Of a stretch of 64,000 nucleotides of DNA, positions 31,021 to 40,173 are shown piece after piece (position 1 is the stretch's first letter; each line of letters opens with the position of its first letter). The stretch lies in the NCBI RefSeq assembly GCF_000526215.1, contig NZ_JAFQ01000004.1, forward strand, positions 1,426,001 to 1,490,000, read 5' to 3'. The position numbers and the translations under genes are program-made. Under the pieces are notes generated by a model. That model was given only the letters and a program-made list of their open reading frames with translations. It was not told where the DNA came from and did not search any database. This DNA is from Nocardia sp. BMG51109 (lineage in GTDB: Bacteria; Actinomycetota; Actinomycetes; Mycobacteriales; Mycobacteriaceae).

Positions 31021-31257
31021 GTGACACGGAATGTGCCCCAAATTCCGCCGCGGCTGACCGATCCGCGGCCGGTACTGGCGGTGGGGACGGCGCTGTGGGC
31101 GATCGCGACCGTGCTGGTGTGGATCGACGACAGCTGGGCCGACGCCCGGCCGATCGGCCTGATGGGTTTGGCCGTCGGACTACTCGGATACGCCATCTTC
31201 CTGATCCAGCGCCGGGGTGCGCGACGCGGCGACAAGGGCGCCCAAACGGGTCTGTAA
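31021..31257 (+). CDS. DUF2530 small membrane protein (Rv0879c-like)
   Basis: 78 residues with two TM helices (VLAVGTALWAIATVLVWI and PIGLMGLAVGLLGYAIFLI) and a basic C-terminus (QRRGARRGDKG). PxLTDPRPVLAVGTALW is the DUF2530 signature. Divergent from MarR as in mycobacteria. Function unknown. Confidence 0.88.
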   Translation: MTRNVPQIPPRLTDPRPVLAVGTALWAIATVLVWIDDSWADARPIGLMGLAVGLLGYAIFLIQRRGARRGDKGAQTGL

Positions 31258-31349
31258 GAAGGAATCATCCCGCCTCCGATCGCGCGCCACGGACGACTTT
31301 CTGTGCGCGCGAATTGACTGATCGCCTGATTACCGCTTAACTGCGTGGA

Positions 31350-31976
31350 GTGTCCTCCCGATTGAGCGTCGAAGAACGACGAGCCCACCTTATCGAGGCG
31401 GCTATCGGCCTAGCCGAAAAGAAAGGCGTGGCCGGGGTGACCACGCGCGATGTGGCACAGGCAGCCGGTGTTTCGCTCGGTGTGGTGCATTACTGTTTCG
31501 AAAACAAGGACGCCTTGATGACCGAGTTGGTCAAGGCGTTGTCCATGGAATTACGCGATTCCGTGGAAACCAACGAAACGGTATGGCAAGGCGTCGGAAG
31601 TGGAAAAGAATCGCTTCAAAATTTGGTACGAGCGAGCCTCGAACTACTGTGGTTGAACATCGAAGCGACACCCGAACGGCAGTTGTTGACGTACGAGACG
31701 ACGACATACGCGCTGCGCGAAAGTGAACAGACACCGGCGAAACTCGCTATCGCGCGTGAGCAGTACGCGTTCAACGATTCCACGGTCGCCGATGTCCTCG
31801 AGCACGCCCGCGATGCCACGGGGACCGAATGGCGCGTCCCGGTGCAGACCCTGAGCCGCTTCACCCTCTCCCAGATCGACGGCATCGTGCTGCGCTGGCT
31901 GGTGGACAACGACAGCGCCGCGGTGCGCGGGCAGCTCGACGTCCTCGCGGAAATGATCATCACCTACGCCGTGTGA
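31350..31976 (+). CDS. TetR-family regulator
   Basis: 208 residues: HTH RRAHLIEAAIGLAEKKGVAGVTTRDVAQAAGVSLGVVHYCFENKDALMTELV, then a ligand-binding helical domain with TQTLSRFTLSQIDGIVLRWLVD. The first 400 bp are visibly less GC-rich than the surroundings (runs such as GAAAAGAAAGG, AATCGCTTCAAAATTTGG), suggesting recent acquisition. No neighbour points to a target. GTG start without a clear ribosome site. Confidence 0.9.
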   Translation: MSSRLSVEERRAHLIEAAIGLAEKKGVAGVTTRDVAQAAGVSLGVVHYCFENKDALMTELVKALSMELRDSVETNETVWQGVGSGKESLQNLVRASLELLWLNIEATPERQLLTYETTTYALRESEQTPAKLAIAREQYAFNDSTVADVLEHARDATGTEWRVPVQTLSRFTLSQIDGIVLRWLVDNDSAAVRGQLDVLAEMIITYAV

Positions 31977-31998
31977 CGGTCGCGCTCCCCCGCGAGTG

Positions 31999-34900
31999 TC
32001 AGCGTTGGGCCGGCGGCGGAAACAGCTGGATGTGGGTCGTGGTTCCGTCGCGCCACCAGGGCACCTCGAGGGTGGCCTCGTAGTCACCGGAGAGCCGGAC
32101 CCGAAGACGGTCGTGCAGCACCAGCGGGCCGTCCGGCGGCGGCGAACCGAACTGCAGGCGCACCGCGACGCCGAGTGGAGCGTCGGTCCAGCTGGTCACC
32201 GTGCCGGTGCCGAGCACCTCGGCGACGACGGCCTCCGACACCAGCGGCAGATCGAGCAGGGTCGCCAGTGCGCCCGCGGTATCGATATCGCCGGCCACCA
32301 GCCGATCCGGGGGTACGGCCAGGGCGTACCACGGGCGGTCCAGCACCATCGCGTCGCCGGGGTCGATCACCGCCCCCGACAGCGCGCGCACCCGTTCGGG
32401 CAGGCCGAGTTCGTCGAGGTCCAGCCGGTCCGCGGCGGCCGCGAGCCGCCGGTGGGCCTGCGCGATCGCCTCCGGCGACGGAGTTCTCGCGGGATCGGCG
32501 AGCCCGTCCAGCAGCGCGGCCGCCAGTTCCGGCGTGACGGTGTCCGGATCGGCCAGGACCGCGCGCAGGGCGTCGAGTTCGCCGGGTGCGAAACCGGTCG
32601 GCGCCGGAAGGAGATCGGCGAATACCGGATCGTCCGGGGCGCGGAACAGGCCGAGCGGCGTCCCGTCGATACGGGCGTGCCGGCGCAGCCACCAGGCGGT
32701 GTAGCCGTCGCGCTCGGCGAGCAGGTGCCGGGTCGCGGGTTCGGACATCAACAGCCGCAACGCATCCGGCCACGCCTCGTCGTCCACGAGGTCCAGGTCG
32801 CGCACGGCGGTCAGCTCCGGCGGGTCCTCCGGCAGGCTCTCCCACCACCGCTCCGCGTCGTCGAGCTGATCGTCCGGTCCGGTCGGATCGTCCTCGGCGA
32901 CAACGGTGAAGCCCCAGCCGACGCCCACGGCGCGCAGGGCCGCGGCGCCGTACCGGTCGACCAGTGCGGAATCGACCGTGCCGAACGGGGAATCGGTCAC
33001 CAGCACGCCCGCCAGCGGCGCCCCGGGCAGGAGCAGTTCGTCGGCGGGCAGCGATTCGCCGGTGTCGTCCGGCAATTCGAGCAGGCCGAGCCAGGACGGC
33101 AGCGCCGGATCGGCGGGCGTGGTCAGCTGCGCGGCCAGCCGCAGGACGGCGTCGACGGTGTCGGGGTCACCGGGCTGATGCTCCAATTCGGCACGCAGAG
33201 CCGGGTCGTCGAGCAGATCACCGGCCGTGATCCGGCGCGCACCGAGCCGTCCCAGCAGCGGGTGCGCGGCCTCCGGATGCACCAGGCGTGCCCACCGGAC
33301 CGGGATCGGCACCGCCAGTTCGTCGTCCAGGACCACCGTGCGCGGTCCGGTGACGAGGCGGCCGTCGGCCAACGGCACGGCCAGCGCGCCCAGTTCCTCG
33401 ACGGCCAGCGGGTCGACGACGAACGGCTCCAGTGCGTCGTAGAGCGAATACCACCACCGCAGTGGGCGTTCCAGGCCGATCGAGAGTTCCGCTATGCGCG
33501 CCAGGCCGATCCGATGCACCTCGAGCACGGCCAGCACGTCTGCGGCGGACCGGCCGGACAGTTCCGGAATCGCCAGCGGCCCGACGACATCCGCGAGCAG
33601 CTCCGCCAATTCGGCTGTGATTCCGGTGAATACACTCGCCCGCTGCGGCGCCGCGGTGCGCTCACGTGTCCGCGCGGGGGCAGACGCCGCGGTGCCCGGT
33701 TGTCTGCGTGCGCTTTTCCCCAAGTCCCGGACGGCGCTCCCGCTCGACTCCCCGGGGGCAAATGTCCACGAGCTTCCCTCCGTGTCTTCACCCGGCTCCG
33801 CAGGCCACGAGTCGTTCCCCTTCGGCTCGGCCGGAGTGAACCCTCGGGAGCCTCGCACAGCGTCCCCGACCGGCCCCGGCGAGGCGTTCCCGGACGCCTC
33901 GGCGTCGATCTCACCCGATGATGCCGGGGCAAACTCATCCGAGACCGCGCCGGTGCGCTCGCCGGAGGACACCGCGGCGACCACAGGCAGCCACGATGCG
34001 GTGCGCAGCTCGGCGATCAGGGCCTCGCGCAGGATCGCATCGGTCTCGCTGCGGGCGAATCCGGGTGACGGCACCAGTACCAGTCGGTCGCGGGGCGGCA
34101 GAGCGGCGGCGAAATCGGCGTAGCCCGTGGCCAGTTCGGCGATCCTCGCGCCGGGCAGCAGGCGGCGGCGATCCGGTTGCATCGCGATATCGGCGATCAC
34201 CAGCGCGGGCAGCGACAGTTCCTCGTCGGAGCGGGTGGGTGCGCGCAAGACGTCCGGGTCGACCGGATGCGGTCGTCCCGAGCGGACGGGGAGCAGCCAG
34301 CGGGCCCGGGCGGCCGAGAACTGCCACCAGACGTGTTCGCCCCGATCCGGACCGGTGATTCGCAGCTCCTGCACACCGTCGCCGAGTTCCGAGACGGCGC
34401 TGGTGAGCTCGTCGTCGCCGATCCGGATCTCCCGCAGGGCGGGCAGTTCGAGCAGCAGATCGGCCGCCTCCGCCCGCATGCCCGTCAGCAGCGCCTCGGG
34501 ATCGACATCGTCCCGCAGCCGGACCACGATCTCGCTGTCGAAACCCGCGGCCGGATCTTCCGCGATCGGCCAGGCCAGGCGCAGTACCGGCGGAACGAAA
34601 TCGTCGTCGCCCGGGATATCGATACCGTTGCCGCGCAACTCCGCCCAGGTGCCGGATCGCGAGAAGCGCAGCGAGCCCGCGGTGGAACGGAACTCGATGT
34701 CGTCACCGGCCGAGAGCACGGCGGTGAAGCCCACCCCGAACCGGCCGACGGACGATCCGGCGCCCGGCTTCGCCGAGACGCGCAGCGCGGTCAGCGCGTG
34801 CACACCCGAAATATCCAGCGGCACACCAGTATTGGCGATGCGCAGCGTACTGCCGTCGAGCCTGGCCACCAGCCGGCCGGGAACCGCGGCCTTGGCGGCG

Positions 34901-35082
34901 GCGTCGGCGGCATTCTGCGCCAGCTCGGTCAGCAGCCGATCGCGATATCCGGCTCGGACCAGATCGGCCTCCGTGGCCGCATCCTCACGCAGCCTGGTCG
35001 GCGAATCCCGCCAAGCGGCCAGCACACTCGCGCGCAGCGCCGCCGTCCCGAACGGATCGGCGCCGACCTCGTCGCCGCTCAG
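31999..35082 (-). CDS. Sacsin-like GHKL ATPase protein
   Basis: About 1000-1027 residues. The N-terminal Hsp90-like ATP site is intact: ELAQNAADAA (N-box), RIANTGVPLD, and GRFGVGFTAVLSAGDDIEF. Sacsin N-terminal-like family; a long alpha/beta C-terminal part follows. A disordered insert (about 370-470, Pro/Ser/Glu-rich) splits the protein. The first ATG/GTG/TTG in frame is GTG 35025, but the codons before it read ADPFGTAALRAS, which I remember as the conserved family N-terminus, so I place the start at CTG 35082, overlapping the upstream stop (CTGA). Cellular role unknown. Confidence 0.85.
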   Translation of the reverse strand: MSGDEVGADPFGTAALRASVLAAWRDSPTRLREDAATEADLVRAGYRDRLLTELAQNAADAAAKAAVPGRLVARLDGSTLRIANTGVPLDISGVHALTALRVSAKPGAGSSVGRFGVGFTAVLSAGDDIEFRSTAGSLRFSRSGTWAELRGNGIDIPGDDDFVPPVLRLAWPIAEDPAAGFDSEIVVRLRDDVDPEALLTGMRAEAADLLLELPALREIRIGDDELTSAVSELGDGVQELRITGPDRGEHVWWQFSAARARWLLPVRSGRPHPVDPDVLRAPTRSDEELSLPALVIADIAMQPDRRRLLPGARIAELATGYADFAAALPPRDRLVLVPSPGFARSETDAILREALIAELRTASWLPVVAAVSSGERTGAVSDEFAPASSGEIDAEASGNASPGPVGDAVRGSRGFTPAEPKGNDSWPAEPGEDTEGSSWTFAPGESSGSAVRDLGKSARRQPGTAASAPARTRERTAAPQRASVFTGITAELAELLADVVGPLAIPELSGRSAADVLAVLEVHRIGLARIAELSIGLERPLRWWYSLYDALEPFVVDPLAVEELGALAVPLADGRLVTGPRTVVLDDELAVPIPVRWARLVHPEAAHPLLGRLGARRITAGDLLDDPALRAELEHQPGDPDTVDAVLRLAAQLTTPADPALPSWLGLLELPDDTGESLPADELLLPGAPLAGVLVTDSPFGTVDSALVDRYGAAALRAVGVGWGFTVVAEDDPTGPDDQLDDAERWWESLPEDPPELTAVRDLDLVDDEAWPDALRLLMSEPATRHLLAERDGYTAWWLRRHARIDGTPLGLFRAPDDPVFADLLPAPTGFAPGELDALRAVLADPDTVTPELAAALLDGLADPARTPSPEAIAQAHRRLAAAADRLDLDELGLPERVRALSGAVIDPGDAMVLDRPWYALAVPPDRLVAGDIDTAGALATLLDLPLVSEAVVAEVLGTGTVTSWTDAPLGVAVRLQFGSPPPDGPLVLHDRLRVRLSGDYEATLEVPWWRDGTTTHIQLFPPPAQR

Positions 35083-37559
35083 CGTTCCCCCGCCGCCCCG
35101 GACTCGCCGTGCTGCTGCACCCGGACCGCCGACACCGCCCAGCCTTCGCTGTACTGGGTGCGCCCGCCGTACTGACCGTCCGCGTCATCGGCTCCCGTAT
35201 CCACGGCGGCTCCCCCGGCCGCATCACCCGAAGTCGTATCCGCAGCCTCGATGGCACCGGTCGGATCGGCCTCACCCGCCGAGGATGTCTCGGGCACGTC
35301 GGCGATGAAGCCCTCCGCACCGGACGCTGTCTGCTCAACGCCGGAATCGCCGTGCCCCGCATCGAACACGACCGATTCCCCCTGCAACCCATCGGCAGCG
35401 CCCACACCGAACCCGCCGCCCCGGAAACCCGTCGTTCCCACGGTGGCACCGGACTCCTGCGACGCACCCGCCGCCCCGGACCCAACGGCCGAACCACCAC
35501 CGCGAGCAGCGGACTCGGCCGTCTCGGCCCACCCGCCGACCCCGACGGCACCGGCCGGAGCCGACCCGTGCGAGACATCAGCGGCACCGAACTCCTGCGG
35601 CACACCAGCCGACGCGTTCCCGGCGAGGTCCTCCCCGCGTTCGATGGCGGACTCGGCGGTTGCCTCCTCCCGCATACCGGCTCTCCCGGCATCAGCAGGT
35701 TCGACGGTTGCTCCCTCCCGCACACCGGTTCCCCTGGCGTCAGCAGGCGCGGCGGACGTCTCACCCTGCACGGCGACCTCGGACGGCCCGGCCGGCTCGG
35801 CGCCGAACTCCCGCACCGCGCCCGGCTCGGCCATATCCTCGATCGGCGCCGAAGCACTCCCGGCCGACCCGGCCGAAACGTCATCTGCCCGACTCGATTC
35901 GGTGGACGCGCCATCGGGCAGCACAGCAGGATCCGGCGCTTCCGCCGCGCCCGTGTCCGCACTCGTCCCGACCGACCCCGACGGACCCTCCTCGCCCGCA
36001 ACGAGATTCGACTTCTCCGGAACATCCGGCTCACCGGCGGACGACGCGGCGCCAAGTGGTTCGGGCCCGGGGACCAACCCGGCACCCGGTGCAGCCGTCT
36101 CGGCAGCCGGCGCGGTCGTCGGTCCTGCCGGCTCGCCAACTCGGCGATCGTCCGCAACCGTCGCACCCCTGCCGGTCGGCTCTCCGAAAGCAGCGGAATA
36201 GGCAACGGCGGCACCTGTTTCCGCCGTCGACCCCGCACCGGCCTGCTCGCCCGGCGCAGCGGCGCCACCGCTGTCGGCTGCCGGAGATTCATCCGTCGAA
36301 GATTCCACCGCAGTATCGGCGGCGCCCGACGCAGCGACTTCCGCCTCGGTCGACCGGGAACCCTCGAGCTCCGACGGCTCGCTTACCTGCCCACCGGCCT
36401 CGCCTGGCACACCCGCACCGGCCCCTTCGGCACCAGCGGATTCGGCAGTAGCAGAACCGGTCCCCGACGCCACACCCGCCCGCTCCCCCGATGCGGTCTC
36501 GCCCCCGTCGCCCGGCACACCCGTACCGACCACCGCAGCAGGCCCTTCGCCACCAGCTGATTCGGCAACGGCCGCACCGGTTCCGGACGAGATATCGGCC
36601 GGTTTGCCGGTATCGGCACCGCTCACAGCGGTTGTCGCGGATTCGCCTTCGCCCGATCGCTCTGCCGCTGGGGCAGCCACGGCCGGGGCGCCGACATCAC
36701 CTCGAGTGGCCGCGCGCGGTGTTGCTTCCGCCCCGGCATCGTCCTGGACGGCCGAATCCTCGGCGGCGGGCTCGGGATCGTCGGCCGCGGGCCTCGAATC
36801 GGGCGCGCGCAGGTCCTCGGGAGGAATCACCTCGACCGCGGCGTCGTCGTAGGCCTCGTAGATCGGGGAGCCGCCGCCGGTGGGGAGGATCGTGTCGGAG
36901 TGGGCGCCGCAGCCGTATTCCGCGTGCACGACACGCCCGTCGGCGCCCATGGCGTTGCCGCAGACGCCGAAGGCCGAGCGCAGCGAGCCGGCCAGCGGGA
37001 GGAAGAACCCGCACAGCCCGCAGGTCGACGGCGCGGCGCGGGCCATCTCGGCCTCGGGTCCGTACTCGGAGTACCAGCGCTCCGCGGCCTCCGCCCGGCC
37101 CTCCCGGCTGAGCACCTGGCTGCGGCCCAGGCCGATATCGTCGGCGACCTCGTCGACCACCGGATCGCCGGTCGCCAGGTAGGCGGGCACCAGCCGCGGA
37201 TCATCGGGCCGGGGCGCCAGCAGGTCGCCCGGGGCCAGATCGCCCGGCCGGACCCGCCGGTCCCACGGCACGAAGTCCGGCGCGACCAGCGCGTCGGGAC
37301 CGGGCAGCAGGGCGGACTCGCTGACGGTCGCGTGGTCGGCCTCCGGGGGCGCCGCCACCACCACGGCCCACTGCCAGCCGCGGTATCCGGGCAGGGTGGC
37401 CTCGAAGCGGTGCGTGGCCGCGCAGTCGTCCTCGGCCGACACGCCCAGATGGTCACCGACACCCGTTGGTTGCAGCTCCGCGAGCGCGCGCCGGGCCAAG
37501 CCGACCGCCTCCGCGAGGATCGGTCGCACCCCGGACTCCGAAACAGATACTGCGCTCAC
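35079..37559 (-). CDS. DUF3027 protein with 560-residue low-complexity tail (Rv0877-like)
   Basis: 826 residues; the DUF3027 part is residues 1-260: LARRALAELQPTGVGDHLG, GYRGWQWAVVVAAPPEADHATVSE, PWDRRVRPGDLAPGDLL and a CGLCGFFLPLAGSLR...CGNAMGADGRVVHAEYGCGAHSD cluster whose four cysteines (with His) could bind zinc. M. tuberculosis Rv0877 ends about here; this protein goes on as Ala/Gly/Glu/Thr/Ser-rich acidic sequence to the stop. GTG start with CAAAAT ending 7 nt upstream. Overlaps the sacsin-like gene, so likely co-transcribed. Confidence 0.88.
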   Translation of the reverse strand: MSAVSVSESGVRPILAEAVGLARRALAELQPTGVGDHLGVSAEDDCAATHRFEATLPGYRGWQWAVVVAAPPEADHATVSESALLPGPDALVAPDFVPWDRRVRPGDLAPGDLLAPRPDDPRLVPAYLATGDPVVDEVADDIGLGRSQVLSREGRAEAAERWYSEYGPEAEMARAAPSTCGLCGFFLPLAGSLRSAFGVCGNAMGADGRVVHAEYGCGAHSDTILPTGGGSPIYEAYDDAAVEVIPPEDLRAPDSRPAADDPEPAAEDSAVQDDAGAEATPRAATRGDVGAPAVAAPAAERSGEGESATTAVSGADTGKPADISSGTGAAVAESAGGEGPAAVVGTGVPGDGGETASGERAGVASGTGSATAESAGAEGAGAGVPGEAGGQVSEPSELEGSRSTEAEVAASGAADTAVESSTDESPAADSGGAAAPGEQAGAGSTAETGAAVAYSAAFGEPTGRGATVADDRRVGEPAGPTTAPAAETAAPGAGLVPGPEPLGAASSAGEPDVPEKSNLVAGEEGPSGSVGTSADTGAAEAPDPAVLPDGASTESSRADDVSAGSAGSASAPIEDMAEPGAVREFGAEPAGPSEVAVQGETSAAPADARGTGVREGATVEPADAGRAGMREEATAESAIERGEDLAGNASAGVPQEFGAADVSHGSAPAGAVGVGGWAETAESAARGGGSAVGSGAAGASQESGATVGTTGFRGGGFGVGAADGLQGESVVFDAGHGDSGVEQTASGAEGFIADVPETSSAGEADPTGAIEAADTTSGDAAGGAAVDTGADDADGQYGGRTQYSEGWAVSAVRVQQHGESGAAGER

Positions 37560-37576
37560 CCCCTACATTTTGCCGT
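37560..37576. promoter_or_regulatory. Overlapping divergent leaderless promoters in a 17-bp gap
   Basis: Rightward TACATT (37564-37569) ends 7 nt before ATG 37577. Leftward CAAAAT (minus strand, 37567-37572) ends 7 nt before GTG 37559. The two -10 hexamers share three base pairs and the -35 regions must lie inside the opposite genes. Confidence 0.55.
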
Positions 37577-38359
37577 ATGAAGTGCAAACGCCGTCCGTGG
37601 GCCGCGACTGGACTGATCCTGCTGGCAGCGGTGTCGACCGGAGCGGTCGCTTGTAACGAGACCGACCAGGCTCCGTCGCTGCGGGTGGAGGTGGTGGCGA
37701 GCCGCCCGCACGACCGCACCGCCTTCACCGAGGGCCTCGAAATCGGCGACGGGATTCTCTACGAGAGCACCGGCCTCGAGGGCCGCTCCGATGTCCGCAC
37801 GACCGACCTGGGCAGCGGCGACCGGACGGCCCGTGCCGATCTGCCCGCCGAGTACTTCGGCGAGGGAGTCACCAGGGCGGGCCCGACTGTGTGGCAGGTC
37901 ACCTGGAAGAACGAGGTGGCGTTCGCGCGCGACCCCGCCACCCTCGCCGAACGCGGCCGGGCGCGCTACGACGGCGAGGGCTGGGGGCTGTGCACCCGCG
38001 GCGACCGCATCGTCATGAGCAACGGCAGCGACACCCTGACCTTCCGCGACCCGGTCACCTTCGCCGCCACCGGCTCGGTGCGGCTCACCAGCCATCACGA
38101 CGCCCGGCTCAACGAATTGGACTGCGCCGCGGACGGTTCCGTATACGCCAACACCTGGCCGACCGACCACATTCTGCGGATCGACCCCGGCACCGGCGCG
38201 GTACTGGCCGACATCGACGCCGGTGGACTGCTGCCGGCGGACGAGCGTGCCGGCACCGACGTCCTCAACGGCATCGCGCAGCTACCCGGCACCGATCGCT
38301 TCCTGATCACCGGCAAGTACTGGCCGCGCATTCTCGAGGTTCGCTTCGTCCCGACGTGA
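37577..38359 (+). CDS. Glutaminyl-peptide cyclotransferase, secreted (Glu_cyclase_2 family)
   Basis: 260 residues. N-terminal basic-hydrophobic signal (RRPWAATGLILLAAVSTGAVAC) with a possible lipobox cysteine. The five-bladed propeller signatures are clear: RPHDRTAFTEGLEIGDGILYESTGLEGRSDVR, YFGEGVTRAGPTVWQVTWKN, GEGWGLCTRGDRIVMSNGSDTLTFRDP, LNELDCADGSVYANTWPTDHILRIDP and LNGIAQLPGTDRFLITGKYWPRILEV. It converts N-terminal Gln to pyroglutamate on exported peptides. Leaderless ATG. Confidence 0.93.
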   Translation: MKCKRRPWAATGLILLAAVSTGAVACNETDQAPSLRVEVVASRPHDRTAFTEGLEIGDGILYESTGLEGRSDVRTTDLGSGDRTARADLPAEYFGEGVTRAGPTVWQVTWKNEVAFARDPATLAERGRARYDGEGWGLCTRGDRIVMSNGSDTLTFRDPVTFAATGSVRLTSHHDARLNELDCAADGSVYANTWPTDHILRIDPGTGAVLADIDAGGLLPADERAGTDVLNGIAQLPGTDRFLITGKYWPRILEVRFVPT

Positions 38360-38379
38360 CCGCCCCGGTGGCCCGACCA

Positions 38380-38385
38380 TAGACT
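38380..38385 (+). promoter_or_regulatory. -10 box TAGACT, leaderless start of MFS gene
   Basis: TAGACT ends 6 nt before GTG 38392. TGACCG at 38357-38362 lies 17 bp upstream and could serve as -35; it overlaps the stop of the preceding gene. Confidence 0.6.
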
Positions 38386-38391
38386 CGGTAT

Positions 38392-40146
38392 GTGGCTGCC
38401 TCCCGTGACTCCTCCGGCGCCGATCCGGGTCCGTGGGACGGCGAGGAGTATTCGCTCACCCAGCGGCATCCCGGCTACGACCGGTATCCACCGCCACCGC
38501 ATACCTCGCCCCGCCGTCCGCTGCCGCCGCTGCCCGACCGCGGCGGCGAATCGGACGTGCCCGAATTCGTCACCCGCCGGATGGCCGCCGGGCAGCCGCC
38601 CCGAGATCTCCCGCCGCGTTCCGAGGCATCGCAGGAGCCACCCCCGGATCCGCCCGCCGATACACCTCCGGCCGATACACCGTCGCCCGAACCACCGCCC
38701 GAAGCCCCGAAAGGCCGCGGCCGCCAGCGGATTCCCCGCAAACTGACGGTGACCAGGGTGCTGGCGATGCGCAGCATCGAACTCACCGAGAAGGGCTTCA
38801 ACACCTTCCAGCGGGCGGCGAAGGCCGACGGCGCCGACCGCTCCGGCCTCACCGCGCTCGTCTACGCGACGATGGCCAACTTCGCGCTGGACGCCGCCAT
38901 CGCCGTCGCCCTGGCCAATACTCTGTTCTTCTCCGCCGCCTCCGCCGAATCCAAATCGAAGGTGGCGCTGTATTTGTTGATCACGATCGCACCGTTCGCG
39001 GTGATCGCGCCGCTGATCGGCCCGCTGCTGGACCGGCTGCAGCACGGCCGCAGGCTGGCGCTGGCCAGTTCGTACGCCGCGCGCATCGTGATCGCGATCC
39101 TGCTGATCTTCAATATCGACACCTGGGCGCTGTATCCGCTCGCCCTGTGCATGATGATCCTCAGCAAGTCGTTCGCGGTACTCAAGAGCGCCGTCACGCC
39201 GCGGGTACTGCCACCGGGAATCGACCTGGTGCGCACCAACTCCCGGCTCACGGTATTCGGCCTGGTGGGCGGGACGATAGGCGCGGGAGCCGTGGCCGGC
39301 CTGATCGCCGGCGTCGCCGGGTCGCCGGGCGCGCTGGTGTTCGCCGCGCTGATCGCCTGTGCCGGAACCTATCTGAGCCTGCGCATCCCGTCCTGGGTGG
39401 AGGTCACCGAGGGCGAAGTGCCCGCCACCCTCGGCTACCACCGCGACACGGAGGTGCTGAACGGGGCACAGTCGTCCACGGTCAAGCCGGGCCGGCGCCG
39501 TCAGCCGCTCGGACGATCGGTGGTGACGGGGCTGTGGGGCAACAGCGCGATCCGGGTGCTCACCGGATTCCTCACCTTCTATGTCGCGTTCGTGGCGAAA
39601 TCGACCGAGCATCGCCCGGTGCAGCAGGCCGCGATGCTCGGCGTGGTCGGGGCCGCCGCGGGTATCGGCAACTTCGCCGGCAATGCCACGGGCGCCCGGA
39701 TGAAACTGGGCCGCCCGGCGCTGAGCGTGGTGATCTGTACGGCGGCGTGCACGGTGGTCGCGCTGGTCGCGACGGTCACGGACAACCTGCTCGGCGCGGC
39801 GATCGCGGCGCTGGTCGGCTCGTGTGCGAGCGCGCTGGCGAAGGTCTCGCTGGATGCCTCGATCCAGGACGACCTGCCGCCGGAGTCGATCGCGTCCGGT
39901 TTCGGTCGTTCGGAAACGGTGCTGCAACTGTCCTGGGTCGTCGGCGGCGCCGGCGGCGTCCTGCTCCCGACGGAGTACTGGAAGGGATTCGCCGTGGTCA
40001 CCGCCGTGCTGGCGGTCGGACTGATCCAGACCTTCGTGAGCTACCGTGGTCATTCGCTGCTGCCCGGGCTCGGCGGCAATCGCCCGCAGCATGCGAAACA
40101 GGAGGTGCCGGACGGTGCCGCACCGCATCCGGCCGCCCCGAACTGA
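38392..40146 (+). CDS. MFS-type membrane protein (Rv0876c-like)
   Basis: 584 residues: a Pro-rich cytoplasmic N-terminus of about 110 residues, then RKLTVTRVLAMRSIELTEKGFNTFQRAAKADGADRSGLTALVYATMANFALDAAIAVALANTLFF and about 10-12 TM helices (LIGPLLDRLQHGRRLALASSYAARI; ASIQDDLPPESIASGFGRSETVLQLSW). Matches the Rv0876c family of unknown substrate. GTG start. The DUF2771 gene begins 27 bp later, so they form an operon. Confidence 0.88.
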   Translation: MAASRDSSGADPGPWDGEEYSLTQRHPGYDRYPPPPHTSPRRPLPPLPDRGGESDVPEFVTRRMAAGQPPRDLPPRSEASQEPPPDPPADTPPADTPSPEPPPEAPKGRGRQRIPRKLTVTRVLAMRSIELTEKGFNTFQRAAKADGADRSGLTALVYATMANFALDAAIAVALANTLFFSAASAESKSKVALYLLITIAPFAVIAPLIGPLLDRLQHGRRLALASSYAARIVIAILLIFNIDTWALYPLALCMMILSKSFAVLKSAVTPRVLPPGIDLVRTNSRLTVFGLVGGTIGAGAVAGLIAGVAGSPGALVFAALIACAGTYLSLRIPSWVEVTEGEVPATLGYHRDTEVLNGAQSSTVKPGRRRQPLGRSVVTGLWGNSAIRVLTGFLTFYVAFVAKSTEHRPVQQAAMLGVVGAAAGIGNFAGNATGARMKLGRPALSVVICTAACTVVALVATVTDNLLGAAIAALVGSCASALAKVSLDASIQDDLPPESIASGFGRSETVLQLSWVVGGAGGVLLPTEYWKGFAVVTAVLAVGLIQTFVSYRGHSLLPGLGGNRPQHAKQEVPDGAAPHPAAPN

Positions 40147-40173
40147 CCCGACGACCGACAGGACCCGCAGGCC

